The notes under the pieces were generated by a model. That model saw only the letters and a program-made list of their open reading frames with translations. It was not told where the DNA came from and made no database searches. Below are positions 36,898 to 49,909 of a DNA stretch of 64,000 nucleotides, piece after piece (the stretch's first letter is position 1; each line of letters starts with the position of its first letter). Source of the stretch: Antedon mediterranea (lineage: Eukaryota; Echinodermata; Crinoidea; Comatulida; Antedonidae); the NCBI RefSeq assembly GCF_964355755.1, contig NC_092672.1, positions 23,184,501 through 23,248,500 on the forward strand, written 5' to 3'. Position numbers and translations under genes: made by a program.

Positions 36898-38487
36898 ATT
36901 ATTAAAAACAAAGGGTGTGAAAATGAAGAAGGATTCACAGACGTTCTGAGAGTCGTAAGTAATTGATGTTTTAATTTATGTAATTATGTTAAGTTATCTG
37001 GCTGATAATGGTACAAGTAGCAAAATACAGTTCATGTGTGTGTTGTAGCAGAATACGGTACCTGTATAGCAGAATATGGTACATGTGACAGTGTAGCAGA
37101 ATACGGTACATGTGTATCAGAATACGGTACCTGTGTAGCAGAATACGGTACCTGTGTAGCAGAATAGTGTACATGTGTAGCAGAATACGGTACATGTGTA
37201 GCAGAATACGGTACATGTGTAGCAGAATACGGTACATGTGTAGCAGAATACGGTACCTGTGTATCAGAATACGGTACATGTGTAGCAGAATACGGTACCT
37301 GTGTATCAGAATACGGTACATGTGTAGCAGGATACGGTACCTGTCTAGCAGACAATTTTCCTTTTTTGTCAATAAACTCTTCTAGGAATAAAACAGAATT
37401 TGGCTCATGCAGACAATTTTCCTCATAGTGGGACATTCAAATGCAAAACTATATTTTCTTTATTTTATTTCATACCATTAAACACATGTTATCTCACTAA
37501 CAATTCATTTCAGGTTAAAACAGAAGTAGAACGTAGAAAATCACTTGGCCGAGATTATTTAAAGAGAAAAGAGACAATTTTAAAATATTACACACCACTC
37601 AATCAAGAGATATACAAACTACAGGTATGGAATTAAGTAGTTAAAAAAATGAAATAAATATTTTACCTGTTAACTACACCTTGCTGATGGAATACAACTA
37701 TGAATGCATGTCTGATTTTGTAAAGACCAACTATTACAACAAATGTTTAGCTTGACTACTACAACTGACAAGGACAACTTCCCCTTTAGTTATATGTTTA
37801 GTTATATGTTTAGTTAAATATCTTGACTAAAAATATTTGAAATAGTTGGAAAGTTTTACTTCTTTATGGTATTATATTTTCTCGTTGAGATTGTTATAGA
37901 TTTCATTTCTGAGCCTAAAATTTCTGAAGTTGGTTGAACATAGCAAGCAGAAAAATGCATCAATGCAAAGTTTGATAAAACTCATGAGTACTGAAAAAGG
38001 TTTGTTGATAGTTGACCTATTGTAATCAAATTCTATAAAAAATTAGTAAAGGAGTCTAACTTAAATAACTGTACATTGTGAAGCTCATTCTGCCATGGAA
38101 CAGTAATCGAAAAAGATAAAAATCAAAGCTATACACTAGTAGAGCAAGCTTTCCTATATGATTAAAACTATTTGACGAAAAGGCATATTTCAAACACATT
38201 AAAGGAAAAGTTAAGCACACAAAAAATGGCAAAATTACATGTTTTTGCATTGTTATTTTGTGAACAATGGATGTTCTATAACTCAAAATGGCATTCAAAA
38301 ACTTGCATATTTACTGTAATTACGTTTTATGTTTCACATTTAACTGTTTTTTTTTTATGTAGGAGAGCGTATTTACTCTTTTCCAATATTTACTGAAGAG
38401 TTTTGTAATTCATTTAAAGAAGAAATAGAACATTTTGAAAACACAGATTTACCAAAAGGAAGACCAAATACAATGAACAATTATGGT
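36898..38487 (+). CDS. OGFOD2: OGFOD2-like 2-oxoglutarate/Fe(II) oxygenase, N-terminal half only (four exons)
   Basis: Exons 36898-36954, 37514-37624, 37900-37999 and 38363-38487 join by GT-AG in phase (0, 0, 0, 1). The text runs IIKNKGCENEEGFTDVLRV, VKTEVERRKSLGRDYLKRKE, SFLSLKFLKLVEH and finally GERIYSFPIFTEEFCNSF and HFENTDLPKGRPNTMNNYG. The last block is the hallmark of OGFOD2, upstream of its double-stranded beta-helix. OGFOD2 is a predicted dioxygenase with little-known substrate. Missing are the first exon(s) and the whole catalytic part with the HxD...H iron ligands; none was found before the next gene at 52.4 kb. Either the introns are huge or this is a truncated copy. Confidence 0.85.
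37040..37353. repeat. 21-bp minisatellite inside an OGFOD2-like intron
   Basis: About 14 copies of GTAGCAGAATACGGTACATG plus T, alternating with variants containing TATCAG and GTACCTG. The 21-bp period opens frames on both strands (for example LLHMYRI repeats); these are artefacts. Confidence 0.95.
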
Positions 38488-38599
38488 GTAAGTGTGGCTA
38501 CCGTAAATGCCCTGCTTTGCATAAACTAATCAAAAACCCCACCTCAAATATTAACTCCCCTACCCCATTAACATCATTTGGTATAAATGCCCCTCATAA

Positions 38600-39075
38600 A
38601 CATTAGTAGGGTAGGAAGGAGGGGTTACCATGCACCCCCATGATGTATTTTTTTAATGTACATTTTTGTAATCCTGAATATATATAATTAACATTTTTTG
38701 ATGTTCCCAAGACGAAATATTGTCCCATGGGGTCTTTTGGGGGCCATTTTGGTGGCCATCTTGGATTTATCAAAATCATAAATATAGACGGTACTTGACA
38801 AAGACTGATCATAGAGGTCTGATTTTGGTCTTAAATTGTTCAGAATATGCACATTTCTATGTACTATAATGAAAAGTTTTCGTTCAAAATGGCCATAAAT
38901 GCCACTTTTGACCTTTGACCTTGTTTTTACATAAGGGTCATATCTTGGTAACCCCTGGTCATAAAGATTTTATTTTTATCTTAAATTGTTCAGAATATCC
39001 ATATTTATATTAGCTTTAATGGAACATATTTTTGAAATTTGGCAGGAAATATCATTTTTGACCTTTGACATTATT
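38600..39075. repeat. Two diverged copies of a dispersed repeat
   Basis: About 38805-38925 and 38955-39068 share TCTTAAATTGTTCAGAATAT, then GGCCATAAAT/GGCAGGAAAT and TTTTGACCTTTGAC. Similar AAAATGGCC words recur at 50010-50060. No coding signal. Confidence 0.65.
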
Positions 39076-39124
39076 GCATAACGATTTTCTCAATAATTAA
39101 TAATAATAATTTTTGTATTTTGTG

Positions 39125-39548
39125 ACAATTGTAACAAAAGGTGTGTACACACTATAACAAAAGGTATGTACACACTATAACAAAAGGTATGTACACACTA
39201 TAACAAAAGGTATGTACACACTATAACAAAAGGTGTGTACACACTATAACAAAAGGTGTGTACACACTATAACAAAAGGTGTGTACACACTATAACAAAA
39301 GGTGTGTACACACTATAACAAAAGGTGTGTACACACTATAACAAAAGGTGTGTACACACTATAACAAAAGGTGTGTACACACTATAACAAAAGGTGTGTA
39401 CACACTATAACAAAAGGTGTGTACACACTATAACAAAAGGTGTGTACACACTATAACAAAGGTGTGTACACACTATAACAAAAGGTGTGTACACACTATA
39501 ACAAAAGGTGTGTACACACTATAACAAAAGGTGTGTACACACTATAAC
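39125..39548. repeat. 23-bp minisatellite ACAAAAGGTGTGTACACACT
   Basis: About 18 copies; the first four carry GGTATG in place of GGTGTG and one copy lacks an A. The unit contains the near-palindrome GTGTGTACACAC. Confidence 0.96.
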
Positions 39549-39989
39549 AGAATGGCATGTTTTTTTGTTTAGTAATGTATGAAATATTTATTTTAGATGC
39601 CCCACGGTACAGAGGGTTACTTGTAAATTTAAAAATTGGTGAACATATGAAAAATTGACATAATTCGTTTTTGCTTTAGCGTACATTCTAGGCTCCCCGA
39701 CGAGGGGGTTAGATTGTAGTAATTTAAAGCAAAAAAATAGTAAAATTGGCTGCTAGTCAGTGGGTTTTTGCTTGAATGTAACCATTTATTTTGTCATTTT
39801 ATAAGTGACCAATTTATTTATTTTTTTCATTTTTTTTTTCATCTTTCATGTTTTTTTGTGGGACAATACATCTTTAATGAAATTGTTGTTAATATAAAAG
39901 TTGCTTTCAAAAGACATCAGACCTCCCAACTCTCTCCCTAAAATACAATTTATTTTGGATTAACCAACAAAATATCCAAAGTTGTTAAA

Positions 39990-40765
39990 AACAAGGCCAA
40001 CAGCCATTAAGTCGCGTGTTACAATGCATAGTGATACCGGACAGACAGACAAACAGACCGACAGACAGACGGACGGACCGACCGACATAGTGAACTATAC
40101 TGACCGAAATTACTGAACATGTTTAAAAATGTTGAAATGTTTAAAAACATTTATATTTTTTTAATTTACACGTGCGTAGCCTGTCACTTTTGACGTGCTC
40201 GTATAACGTAATTTTGAGTTGAAAAGTAAGTCAAGAAAACAGAAATCGGGCAAAAAGAGTGCGCAATAACATTTAACGCGCAGTGCGCGCGCAAAAGGCT
40301 GCGCACTCATGGCAATTTTGTAAACGCTTAAAATTGCCTGAAACGTACTCTTATTTTATCGAAAATAAATTTTGAAAATTGTAGGCGCGCGTACGCATGC
40401 GTTACATGCGCTACGCACGTAATTGTATTGCCATATGATGATTTATGCCCTGAAATTTATGAGTACCAAATTTTATTTAATTGTGATTCATGGTTGTTAA
40501 GATATGATTACAAACGTGATTTCGTTAAATCGTGCGTAGACCGCGTAATTTTTTATTGCGCACCGTGAAATCATAACCACATCGATTCCTGGCCATAAGG
40601 AATATTCTGTGAAAAATTGATTTAGCTAGATTAAACTGATATCAAGATAAGGTCATAAAGCGATAAAACGCATAGTGATACCGGACCGACAGACAGACCG
40701 ACAGACAGACAGACAGACCGACCGACCGACATAGTGAACTATAGAGTCGCTTCCACGCGACTAAA
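39990..40765. mobile_element. Element bordered by CAGACAGACCGAC repeats
   Basis: Two direct blocks, about 40030-40095 and 40670-40745, each read GCATAGTGATACCGGAC, a run of CAGACAGAC/CCGAC units, then CGACATAGTGAACTATA. AGTCGCGTG lies before the first and CACGCGACT after the second. The sequence between is rich in GCGC words (about 40160-40440), resembling the interior of the TGACGTCA elements. No ORF. Confidence 0.65.
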
Positions 40766-41229
40766 AATGTTACTACTCTAGAAATAAACTGAACGTAAGA
40801 TATTCATGGATTGTTTAATAAGTGAAGTAATAAGTTTGCCATGTTTACTATTATAAATAATAAGTGTTCTTGGATTGGATGTATTTTTTTTGTAAGTAAA
40901 TATTATAGCACCCCTCTATAGTGTGGACATGCTTTTATAAAATCTTCCAATATTTCTAAGTTGGGAAGTCCAAAACTTCCGTATAATGGTTATCTTCTAA
41001 ATTATATTAATAATTAGAGCATAACAAAAAGTCTTAGTAGTTATAGCTCTATAGCGGTTAGCCTTATAGTCTATCCAGCTTAGTAGATATAGAGCTGTCG
41101 CCTATTTATCACCTACTAGTAGATAGATATTTGATAGATTTTTTATAGTCGTTAGTAGATTTTTGCCTCATTAGCATATTTCGCGATGACATTAGTAGGC
41201 GACACCTACTAAATACAACTATTATTAGA

Positions 41230-42425
41230 CTACCAATAATCTATCTAGAATGGATTCTTAATTGGCTATTATTTGGCTTTTAAAAATCTACATTAATTTG
41301 CTATTTATGGGCTATTAAAAATCTACTAATTAAATGACTATTATTGGGCTATTAAAAATCTGTATAAATTGCCTATTATTTGGCAATTAAAAATCTACAT
41401 AAAATGGCTATAATTTGTCTACTTAAAATCTACATTATTTGGCTATTAATATACTATTAAAAATCTACTAAATAATTGGCTATTATTCAGCTACTAAAAA
41501 TCTACATTATTTGCCTATTATTGGGCTATTAAAAATCTACTTAAAAATGGCTATTATTTGTCTACTAAAAATCTACATTATTTGGCTATTATTGGGCTAT
41601 TAAAAATCTACATAAAAATGGCTATTATTTGTCTACTAAAAATCTACATTATTTGACTATTATTGGGCTATTAAAAATCTACATAAAAATGGCTATTAAT
41701 TGTCTACTAAAAATCTACATTATTTGGCTATTATTGGGCTATTAAAAATCTACATAAAAATGGCTATTATTTGTCTACTAAAAATCTACATTATTTGGAT
41801 ATTATTGGTCTATTAAAAATCTACTTAAAAATGGCTATTATTTGTCTACTAAAAATCTACATTATTTGGCTATTATTGGTCTATTAAAAATCTACTTAAA
41901 AATGGCTATTATTTGTCTACTAAAAATCTACATTATTTGGCTATTATTGGGCTATTAAAAATCTACACTATTTGGCTATTATTGGGCTGTTAAAAATCTA
42001 CTTAAAAATGGCTATTATTTGTCTACTAAAAATCTACATTATTTGGCTATTATTGGGCTATTAAAAATCTACATTATTTGGCTATTATTGGGCTATTGAA
42101 AATCTACATTATTTGGCTATTATTGGACTATTAAAAATCTACATAAATTGGCGACTATTGGGATATTAAAAATCTACATTATTTGGCTATTCAAAATCTA
42201 CATAAATTGGCTATTATTGGGCTATTAAATATCTACATTATTTGGCTATTAAAAATCTACTAAATAATTGGCTATTAAAAATCTACATATAACTATTATT
42301 GGGCTATTAACAATCTACATATAGATACTATTGGGCTATTAAAAATCTACATATAAATTGGCTATTAAAAATCTACATAAATTAACTACTGTTAATTTAG
42401 ATACTTAAAATCTACAGAAATTAAA
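41230..42425. repeat. About 71-bp satellite-like array (TTAAAAATCTACAT)
   Basis: Units contain GGCTATTATTGGGCTATT, AAAAATCTACATAAAAATGG and TTTGTCTACTAAAAATCT. Copies become shorter and irregular after about 42120. Confidence 0.9.
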
Positions 42426-42536
42426 AATCTAATCTTTTCTGGCTAAAATACAGATACAGAACAATAATTCATCTTATTGGCAAATAACAAATGTATAATG
42501 ATTAAAAAAATAACAAATTAATTTTTTCCCATATTT

Positions 42537-43115
42537 GTAAACCTTAATCTTGTCCATACATACAGTATGCGAGTCCGAAAACTTTAAGCACATATTTTAA
42601 CTCAGTTGAACATGTAAAAGGAAGAATACCAAACAACAACAGTTACTTTTGTAACAATTTAGACTTATTAAGTGAAACAAGACATTAGTAACCAAATATA
42701 CAGTATACATTTTATAAATTTATTTAACAAAAAATTAAGATAGTACATTATTTGTAAACCTTAATATCTTAACCATAACATTGCACATGTTTTAACTCAG
42801 CTGGACATGTAAAAGGAAGAATACCAAACAACAACAACAGTTACTTTTGTAACAATTTAGACTTATTAAGTGAAACAAGACATTAGTAACCAAATATACA
42901 GTATACATTTTATATATTTATTTAACAAAAAATTAAGATAGTACAGTATTTGTAAACCTTAATATCTTAACCATAACATTGCACATGTTTGAACTCAGTT
43001 GGACATGTGACAGGAAGTATACCGAGCAACAGAGCAACACTCATCACTTTTGTAACAATCTAGACTTATCAAATGAAACAAGACACAGTATCCAAATATA
43101 CAGTATACATTTTAT
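42537..43115. repeat. Three direct repeats of about 200 bp
   Basis: Copies start near 42537, 42752 and 42953. Each has TTGTAAACCTTAAT, AACTCAG.TGAACATGTAAA-like text, GGAAGAATACCAAACAACAA and ACAGTATACATTTTAT. The third is the most diverged. Confidence 0.88.
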
Positions 43116-43654
43116 TTAAACTTCAAAATTCAAAACAATTCCTGAATGGAATTAGACCAGACAATAAGAAATGCACCAAATATTGTCACTATTGACATGA
43201 AAAATTAATTACGCAAAAGCACACTTCACCATAAATTAATCATCTTTGCACTTGACCATCAAATTTGTACTAGTATAGGTTAAAGATCGTCTCTCTGAAA
43301 AAATAATTGTTTAAACATTTTTTTGTTGAATATGCCATTTGAATTTTGCTATACAAGGGCTACCTACCAGTAACCTATTAACAGACTATAAACAAACTGA
43401 TAATAGCCAGTAACTATTAATAAACTATTTATTTTATATACTTAGGCCTACTAAGAATTATTACAAATAGATACAGTAGATATAGCTAGATGACCTAGGC
43501 CTCTAGGCCTAGATACTGCATTAGAAATCTATTATTAATATCACAGTTGTAATATCTATCAACTGCATACTTACAATGGGTGTCACGAAACCTAAGACCA
43601 CGAAAGCTAAGACCCCCTAAGACCTAAGATCACGAAAGCTAAGACCCAACACCT

Positions 43655-44345
43655 AGATTACAAATATTTATCTTTCGCACCTGCCTTGTATTTTAACTCC
43701 CAACATTTATTCTGAATACCACACCTTAGAATTGGCACTTTCATGAAAAAGAATCACATAAAAAGTAACAAATACATTTTTAAATTGATGATTTTACAGA
43801 CGTTTTTCTCGCACACAAAATGACTAGCCTACAGTACAGTAGGCCTACCCCATGGGCCATGTTCAATGTTTTTGTTTCTATGGAACGTCAAAAGAGCAAA
43901 AATTATATAGAGGGCTGAAAACTCTGTGGAGTCCATCTACAGTGTGGATGGAACAATGTAAAATTAAAATTGTAATGATAATAGTATACTCATGCAAGTA
44001 CGAAGAAATAAATACTGGCAAATAAATTTTAATTTAAAAATCATGATAAGTTTTTTTGTTTCGTTTTCTTTCTGTTTTTATACTTGTACTATTATTGTTG
44101 CTCTTTTGGCGCTCCATAGAAACAAACACATTGAGCATGGGGAGCTCGAGGAGTTACATTACAGTATACAAAGAAACACATCTGTAAAATCATCAATTTA
44201 AAGGATTTATTTATTTGTTATTATGTGTTTCTCCTTCTGAAAGTACTTATAAGTCCTAATTTTAAAGTGTGGTGTTCAGGATAAAGTTAGTCAACAAATT
44301 TGGAGTCAAAATACAAGAAAGGCAGGTGCGTAAGAAAAACATCCT
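43655..44345. mobile_element. Old foldback element, imperfect inverted arms of about 150 bp
   Basis: The left arm (CGCACCTGCCTTGTATTTTA, CACACCTTAGAATT, GATGATTTTACAG) is mirrored on the right (CTGTAAAATCATCAA, CCTAATTTTAAAGTGTGGTG, TACAAGAAAGGCAGGTGCG). Arms are clearly diverged. It lies within the 41.0-48.4 kb region. Confidence 0.7.
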
Positions 44346-45224
44346 CTGAACCAACACAATGGAGTAAATATATACCAACAAACAACCCGTCAAGTTTGTT
44401 TGTTGTAAAGTAAAAATATACATTTACTCAACGGGCGAAAATAATGTGAGTTTATCTAGTAGTAGTATTAAATTATATTTATGGTAATAAATGAAACCTA
44501 CTGTGTTTAAAATTATGTATAATAATAACCTATTAATAGACTAGGCTTAACAAACTGATAATAGGCCTAGGCAGCCCAGTATAACTATTTAGTATTAATA
44601 TTATAAACTAAAAAATCTATTTTATAATTGAACCCTGGGAAGTAGGCCTACAACTTGTGGCTTATTACTATGTTTTCATTTATGTACACACCTATAATTA
44701 TATTATACTGTATAATGCCATTGTTGAATAAATAAATGTTTTTTGAACAACAAACAGGCAATGTAGGGCCTAGGCTAACTAGTAGTAGGCCTATAAGCCT
44801 AGGCTATAAAGTATATTAGGCCTAGCTAGGCTAGGCTATTATAATTATAACTTGAATGAAAAATGCCTAGTGCAATTTAAAAAAGACTAGGCCTAGGCTA
44901 GGGCCTACCTAGCTTAGTAGCCTAGCCTAGGCCTAATAACTAATATAGGCCTGGCTAGGTTATAAAGCCTACTAGAGGCCTACTAGCCTAGCTTCTAGCC
45001 TATCAAAAAGGAACACTTTAACTTTAACAAATAAAATGTAAAGATATGGATTGATTCACTTACCACTAAACTGACATTGTGTATAAATAAACATTCTTGG
45101 TCTGATCGAAAAGGCCTACAACAAGCGAATGCTCCTTTTTTCTCTGATCATCTGCATCGTGCCTGCTGCTGCTGCAAAAAAGAAGCGGGAATTTGGGTGT
45201 AACAATTGTTATACACACGCACTA

Positions 45225-48130
45225 ATATATAGACAACGGCTATCTATAATCTATTAACAAACTACATTTTACATTTTACATTTAACTTATATTCCATACC
45301 TACTAAATATCTATTATATATAGATAGATGGAGACTACTACAAGTCTATTAGAAATCTATGAGTAACACAGTTTTGTATTATCTATCAACTGTCTACTTA
45401 TAATAGATAGACAACAGCTATCTATAACCTATTAACAAACTACATTTAACATATATTCCATACCTACTAAATATCTATTATATATAGATAGATGGAGACT
45501 ACTACAAGTCTATTAGAAATCTATGAGTAACACAGTTTTGTATTATCTATCAACTGTCTATTTATAATAGATAGACAACAGCTATCTATAACCTATTAAC
45601 AAACTACATTTAACTTTCCTTCCATACCTACTAAATATCTATTATATATAGTAGATGGAGGCTACTACAAATCTATTAGAAATCTATGAGTAACACAGTT
45701 TTGTATTATCTATCAACTGTCTATTTATAATAGATAGACAACAGCTATCTATAACCTATTAACAAACTACATTTAACATATATTCCATACCTACTAAATA
45801 TCTATTATATATAGATAGATGGAGACTACTACAAGTCTATTAGAAATCTATGAGTAACACAGTTTTGTATTATCTATCAACTGTCTATTTATAATAGATA
45901 GACAACAGATATCTATAACCTATTAACAAACTACATTTAACTTATATTCCATACCTACTAAATATCTATTATAATATATAGATAGATGGAGACTACTACA
46001 AGTCTATTAGAAATCTATGAGTAATACAGTTTTGTATTATCTATCAACTGTCTACTTATAATAGATAGACAACAGATATCTATAACCTATTAACAAACTA
46101 CATTTAACTTATATTCCATACCTACTAAATATCTATTATATATAGATAGATGGAGACTACTACAAGTCTATTAGAAATCTATGAGTAACACAGTTTTGTA
46201 TTATCTATCAACTGTCTATTTATAATAGATAGACAACAGATATCTATAACCTATTAACAAACTACATTTAACTTATATTCCATACCTACTAAATATCTAT
46301 TATATTTAGATAGATGGAGACTACTACAAGTCTATTAGAAATCTATGAGTAACACAGTTTTGTATTATCTATCAACTGTCTATTTATAATAGATAGACAA
46401 CAGATATCTATAACCTATTAACAAACTACATTTAACTTATATTCCATACCTACTAAATATCTATTATATATAGATAGATGGAGACTACTATAAGTCTATT
46501 ATAAATCTATAGCCCCTTTCTCACAGATGTGCCTGCAATATACCGGTACAGTGCTGGCGTCGTGCCGGTATCGTTACCGGCATATAACCATTCTCATCGG
46601 ACTATCGTGCCGGAAATATAACCGGTATATACCGGCTTTCTGTGAGAAAGGAGTCGGGCATATTCGGCCAATAAAAAGTCTCTGACAAAATAATTATTGA
46701 GGGCGTCCTTTAATGTTATTATTTTTGTCTAGCGATGATATGGCGGCGAATGTCAAGTTACAGATTATTATCTTCCTTTATAGCATATTTATGCAATACA
46801 TGCTATGTACAGTATATTGTGCATATATTATACAGGTATAGCAATTAATTTGTCGTCATCGGCAATCTGTAAAACACCTTAGAAGGCTGTAGGCCTACAA
46901 TTTACAAGGCGACGAAAGGTCAGGCACCAACAAACAAAGAGCTAAATGGCCTAGCCTAGCGGCCTATAGATTATGCTACAAATTTCTTCTTGTCCCCTTA
47001 TTTTAAGCAGCTCTCTTATCTCATTATCCCTCCAGTTCGACATTATTATTGTTAATTGAATTGAATAGGCGCCAAAGTGATACACTTGACCGCGCAATGT
47101 GTCTAGGCCTCGACGGGGAACCCCGGAATATAACGGCGATACGTTCTCACAGAATGCCCGTCTGGCATTGCGGGGAATATCCCTAGAATATTACTAGGTC
47201 TAAAGCAGGTCATGTCGATGCCGGCATGGTGCCGGCATGATGCCAAGACGACCCGTTCTCACAGAAAACCATACCGGCATGGTAATGGTATATTCCCGCA
47301 ATATTCCTGGCACACAACTCTGTGAGAAAGGGGCTTATGAGTAACACAGTTTTGTATTATCTATCAACTGTCTACTTATAATAGATAGACAACAGCTATC
47401 TATAATCTATTAACAAACTACATTTAACTTGTATTCCATACCTACTAAATATCTATTATATATAGATAGATGGAGGCTACTGTAAGTCTATTAGAAATCT
47501 ATGAGTAATACAGTTTTGTATTATCTATCAACTGTCTACTTATAATAGATAGACAACAGCTATATATAACCTATTAACAAACTACCGTTAACTTATATTC
47601 CATACCTACTAAATATCTATTATATATAGATAGATGGAGGCTACTGTAAGTCTATTAGAAATCTATGAGTAATACAGTTTTGTATTATCTATCAACTGTC
47701 TACTTATAATAGATAGACAACAGCTATCTATAATCTATTAACAAACTACATTTAACTTGTATTCCATACCTACTAAATATCTATTATATATAGATAGATG
47801 GAGGCTACTGTAAGTCTATTAGAAATCTATGAGTAATACAGTTTTGTATTATCTATCAACTGTCTACTTATAATAGATAGACAACAGCTATCTATAACCT
47901 ATTAACAAACTACATTTAACTTTTTTTTCATACCTACTAAATATCTATTATATATAGATAGATGGAGACTACTACAAGTCTATTATAAATCTATGAGTAA
48001 CACAGTTTTGTATTATCTATCAACTGTCTACTTATAATAGATAGACAACCGCTATCTATAACCTATTAACAAACTATATTTAACTTTTTTTTCATACCTA
48101 CTAAATATCTATTATATATAGATAGATGGA
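45225..48130. repeat. About 163-bp satellite array, split by an 825-bp insertion
   Basis: About 13 copies of a unit with AGATAGACAACAGCTATC, AACCTATTAACAAACTAC, CCATACCTACTAAATATC and GAGTAACACAGTTTTG. It is interrupted once, at 46511-47335. The last copies carry CTTTTTTTTCATACC in place of TATATTCCATACC. Confidence 0.93.
46511..47335. mobile_element. 825-bp inverted-repeat element with TAT target duplication
   Basis: AGCCCCTTTCTCACAGA at the left and TCTGTGAGAAAGGGGCT at the right are perfectly inverted and bordered by TAT. The host repeat (AAATCTATGAG) is restored exactly if the element and one TAT are ignored. Subterminal parts are rich in TACCGGCAT/CCGGTATA words. A 3-bp target duplication is typical of PIF/Harbinger-type elements. 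No transposase. Confidence 0.9.
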
Positions 48131-48439
48131 GACTATTCCCTGTCTACATAAAAACTCTTAAGGTGAAAAATATCATTAAAAACTACTAACAATGATGTAG
48201 CTTAAAGACCTACTTTAAATAGTGCTACATCAACTATGATACAACTACCTACTGTGTACTTTTAATAGGTAGTACCTATATGTCACCTATCTATTTTATG
48301 TAGTCAGAAAGTAGTCAAAGAAATTATGATAAAATCCTTAGTAGCCAAGAGAAAAAAACTACTAACGGCCTATTAAGCCTACTAAGGATAGAGCTATTTC
48401 TATTAAAGACTATCTAAATATACTTAGTTATTTCGTTAT

Positions 48440-48945
48440 GGGCAGACTATATTTGGGTGGCATGGTCTGAGTCCTTGGTATCTAGGGCCTATATATGTGT
48501 ACCACACTATTTTTCAATTCAATTTGAATCAGCTTTTATTATTTCACAACAAAAAAAAAGCTATGCTTTTAGTATTAAAAACTAGATGAATATATACGAA
48601 ATATAACACAATTCAGCCTATTTTTTTTCTTAGAAATTAATACTTAAATTATGTAATTAATGGATAATTTATTACAGTTGTTTTTAACCATTATTTTATA
48701 TGATTTTACTGATTCGCACTTTACTGTCATTATTTTTACTTCTTTGTACAGTGTATAACTGTATATTGCTATATTTGATCAAATTTGGATATGTTGTAGA
48801 ATAGACGTCACTGAATCCAAAAAGTATTTGCTCCATTTTCATACGCAAGTGAGGGGGGGGTGGGGGGGGGGCTAGGGATGCTTTTCATCCATTTTTGTTC
48901 TAAAATTGTTAAAATATTTCTTTCATTTATTTATTTATTTCAATT
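48440..48945. other. Gene-free stretch with a G-rich run
   Basis: No coding signal. At 48850-48871 a run of eight and then ten G, separated by a T, could form a G-quadruplex on the plus strand. Confidence 0.6.
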
Positions 48946-48949
48946 TACA

Positions 48950-49905
48950 AATATATAAATATAAAGTGGAGGAGCCTAAAAGAAAGCAAAGCTTGTGGTG
49001 AATAGGCTCCTCAAAACAAAAAATAAAATATAAATAATTACAACACAATTAGAAACTCCAAAAAGAAACAACAATTTAACTAATATCTTTTCTCTAACAC
49101 ATAAGTTTAACATGTTTAAAACGAAAAAACAAGTAAAAAATAGATTATATAGATTATTTAAGAAATATCCAAATATGTAAATAATAAAAGAATTTACAAA
49201 GAATCAACAACCAATAATAGTTTAAATTTACGTTTAAATAAAGCACAGTTATGAGATTTTTAAAGAAATAAAGGGAGAGAATTCCAGAGTTTAGGTCCAG
49301 TGTATACACCGGGTGTTCATTTTAAGACTAGTTCGAGTAAGTGGCAGATGATACTGATCTTTTTGTCTTGTTTGGTGAGTGTGGTATTGTTTATTTTGTG
49401 TGAATTTACTGGATATTATGGGTAGTGTTCAGGTTAATTGAAACATGATGACACCAACATTAGATCTATAGAGGTCCTCAATTTTTAATATTTTATTTTT
49501 TTGAAAGAGATCTTGGGTGTGAGCACGAAAAGTTTCCCCTGAGATAATTCTGACACTCGTTTCTGGATTAATAACATTTTAGTAATTATTGATTTTGAAG
49601 CATTTCCCCAAGCAATAACACCATAATTTAAGTATGATAAAATAAGAGTAGAATATAAAATATTTAATACTTTTTGAGGAAATATTGATTTCAATTTATA
49701 CATCATGCCAACATTTTTTGATAATAATTTGCAAAGGTAATTAACATGGGCTTTCCAGTCAAGTCTGTCGTCAATATACCAAGAAATTTTGTGTTGGTTA
49801 TTTGATTAATAGGAACATTATTGAAAATAATATCTTTTGGTAACATACTATATTTATTACTAAACAACATAACATTGGTTTTTAGCATATTTAGTGATAG
49901 CATGT
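48950..49905 (-). pseudogene. Non-LTR retrotransposon 3' remnant, frameshifted
   Basis: Two frames give RT C-terminal text in order: MLKTNVMLFSNKYSMLPKDI and TNTKFLGILTTDL (49703-49903), then MMYKLKSIFPQKVLNILYST and YLNYGVIAWGNASKS (49485-49706). The frame changes near 49705. The RT catalytic box is absent. The 3' untranslated part continues to about 48950. Family is CR1-like by layout. Confidence 0.75.
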
Positions 49906-49909
49906 TTGT

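Larger units (their letters stand above)
41021..48440. mobile_element. Probable 7.4-kb foldback element with two unlike internal arrays
   Basis: The left edge (CATAACAAAAAGTCTTAGTAG, written in two parts as CATAACAAAAAGT and CTTAGTAG) resembles the inverted right edge, CATAACGAAATAACTAAGTA. Near both edges lie TATAGCTCTAT/ATAGAGCTATT words. The left arm is an array of about 71-bp units, the right arm an array of about 163-bp units, all built from CTATTA, CTACTA and AATCTA words. The plan resembles the 26376-34731 element. The assignment to one element is inference. Confidence 0.5.

Noticed and set aside
36989-37436. ORFs with LLHMYRI or CSRIRYM repeats
   Set aside because: Read-through of a 21-bp minisatellite within an intron of the OGFOD2-like gene.
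37040-39548. Minisatellites considered as CRISPR-like arrays
   Set aside because: Units are contiguous without unique spacers, and the genome is eukaryotic.
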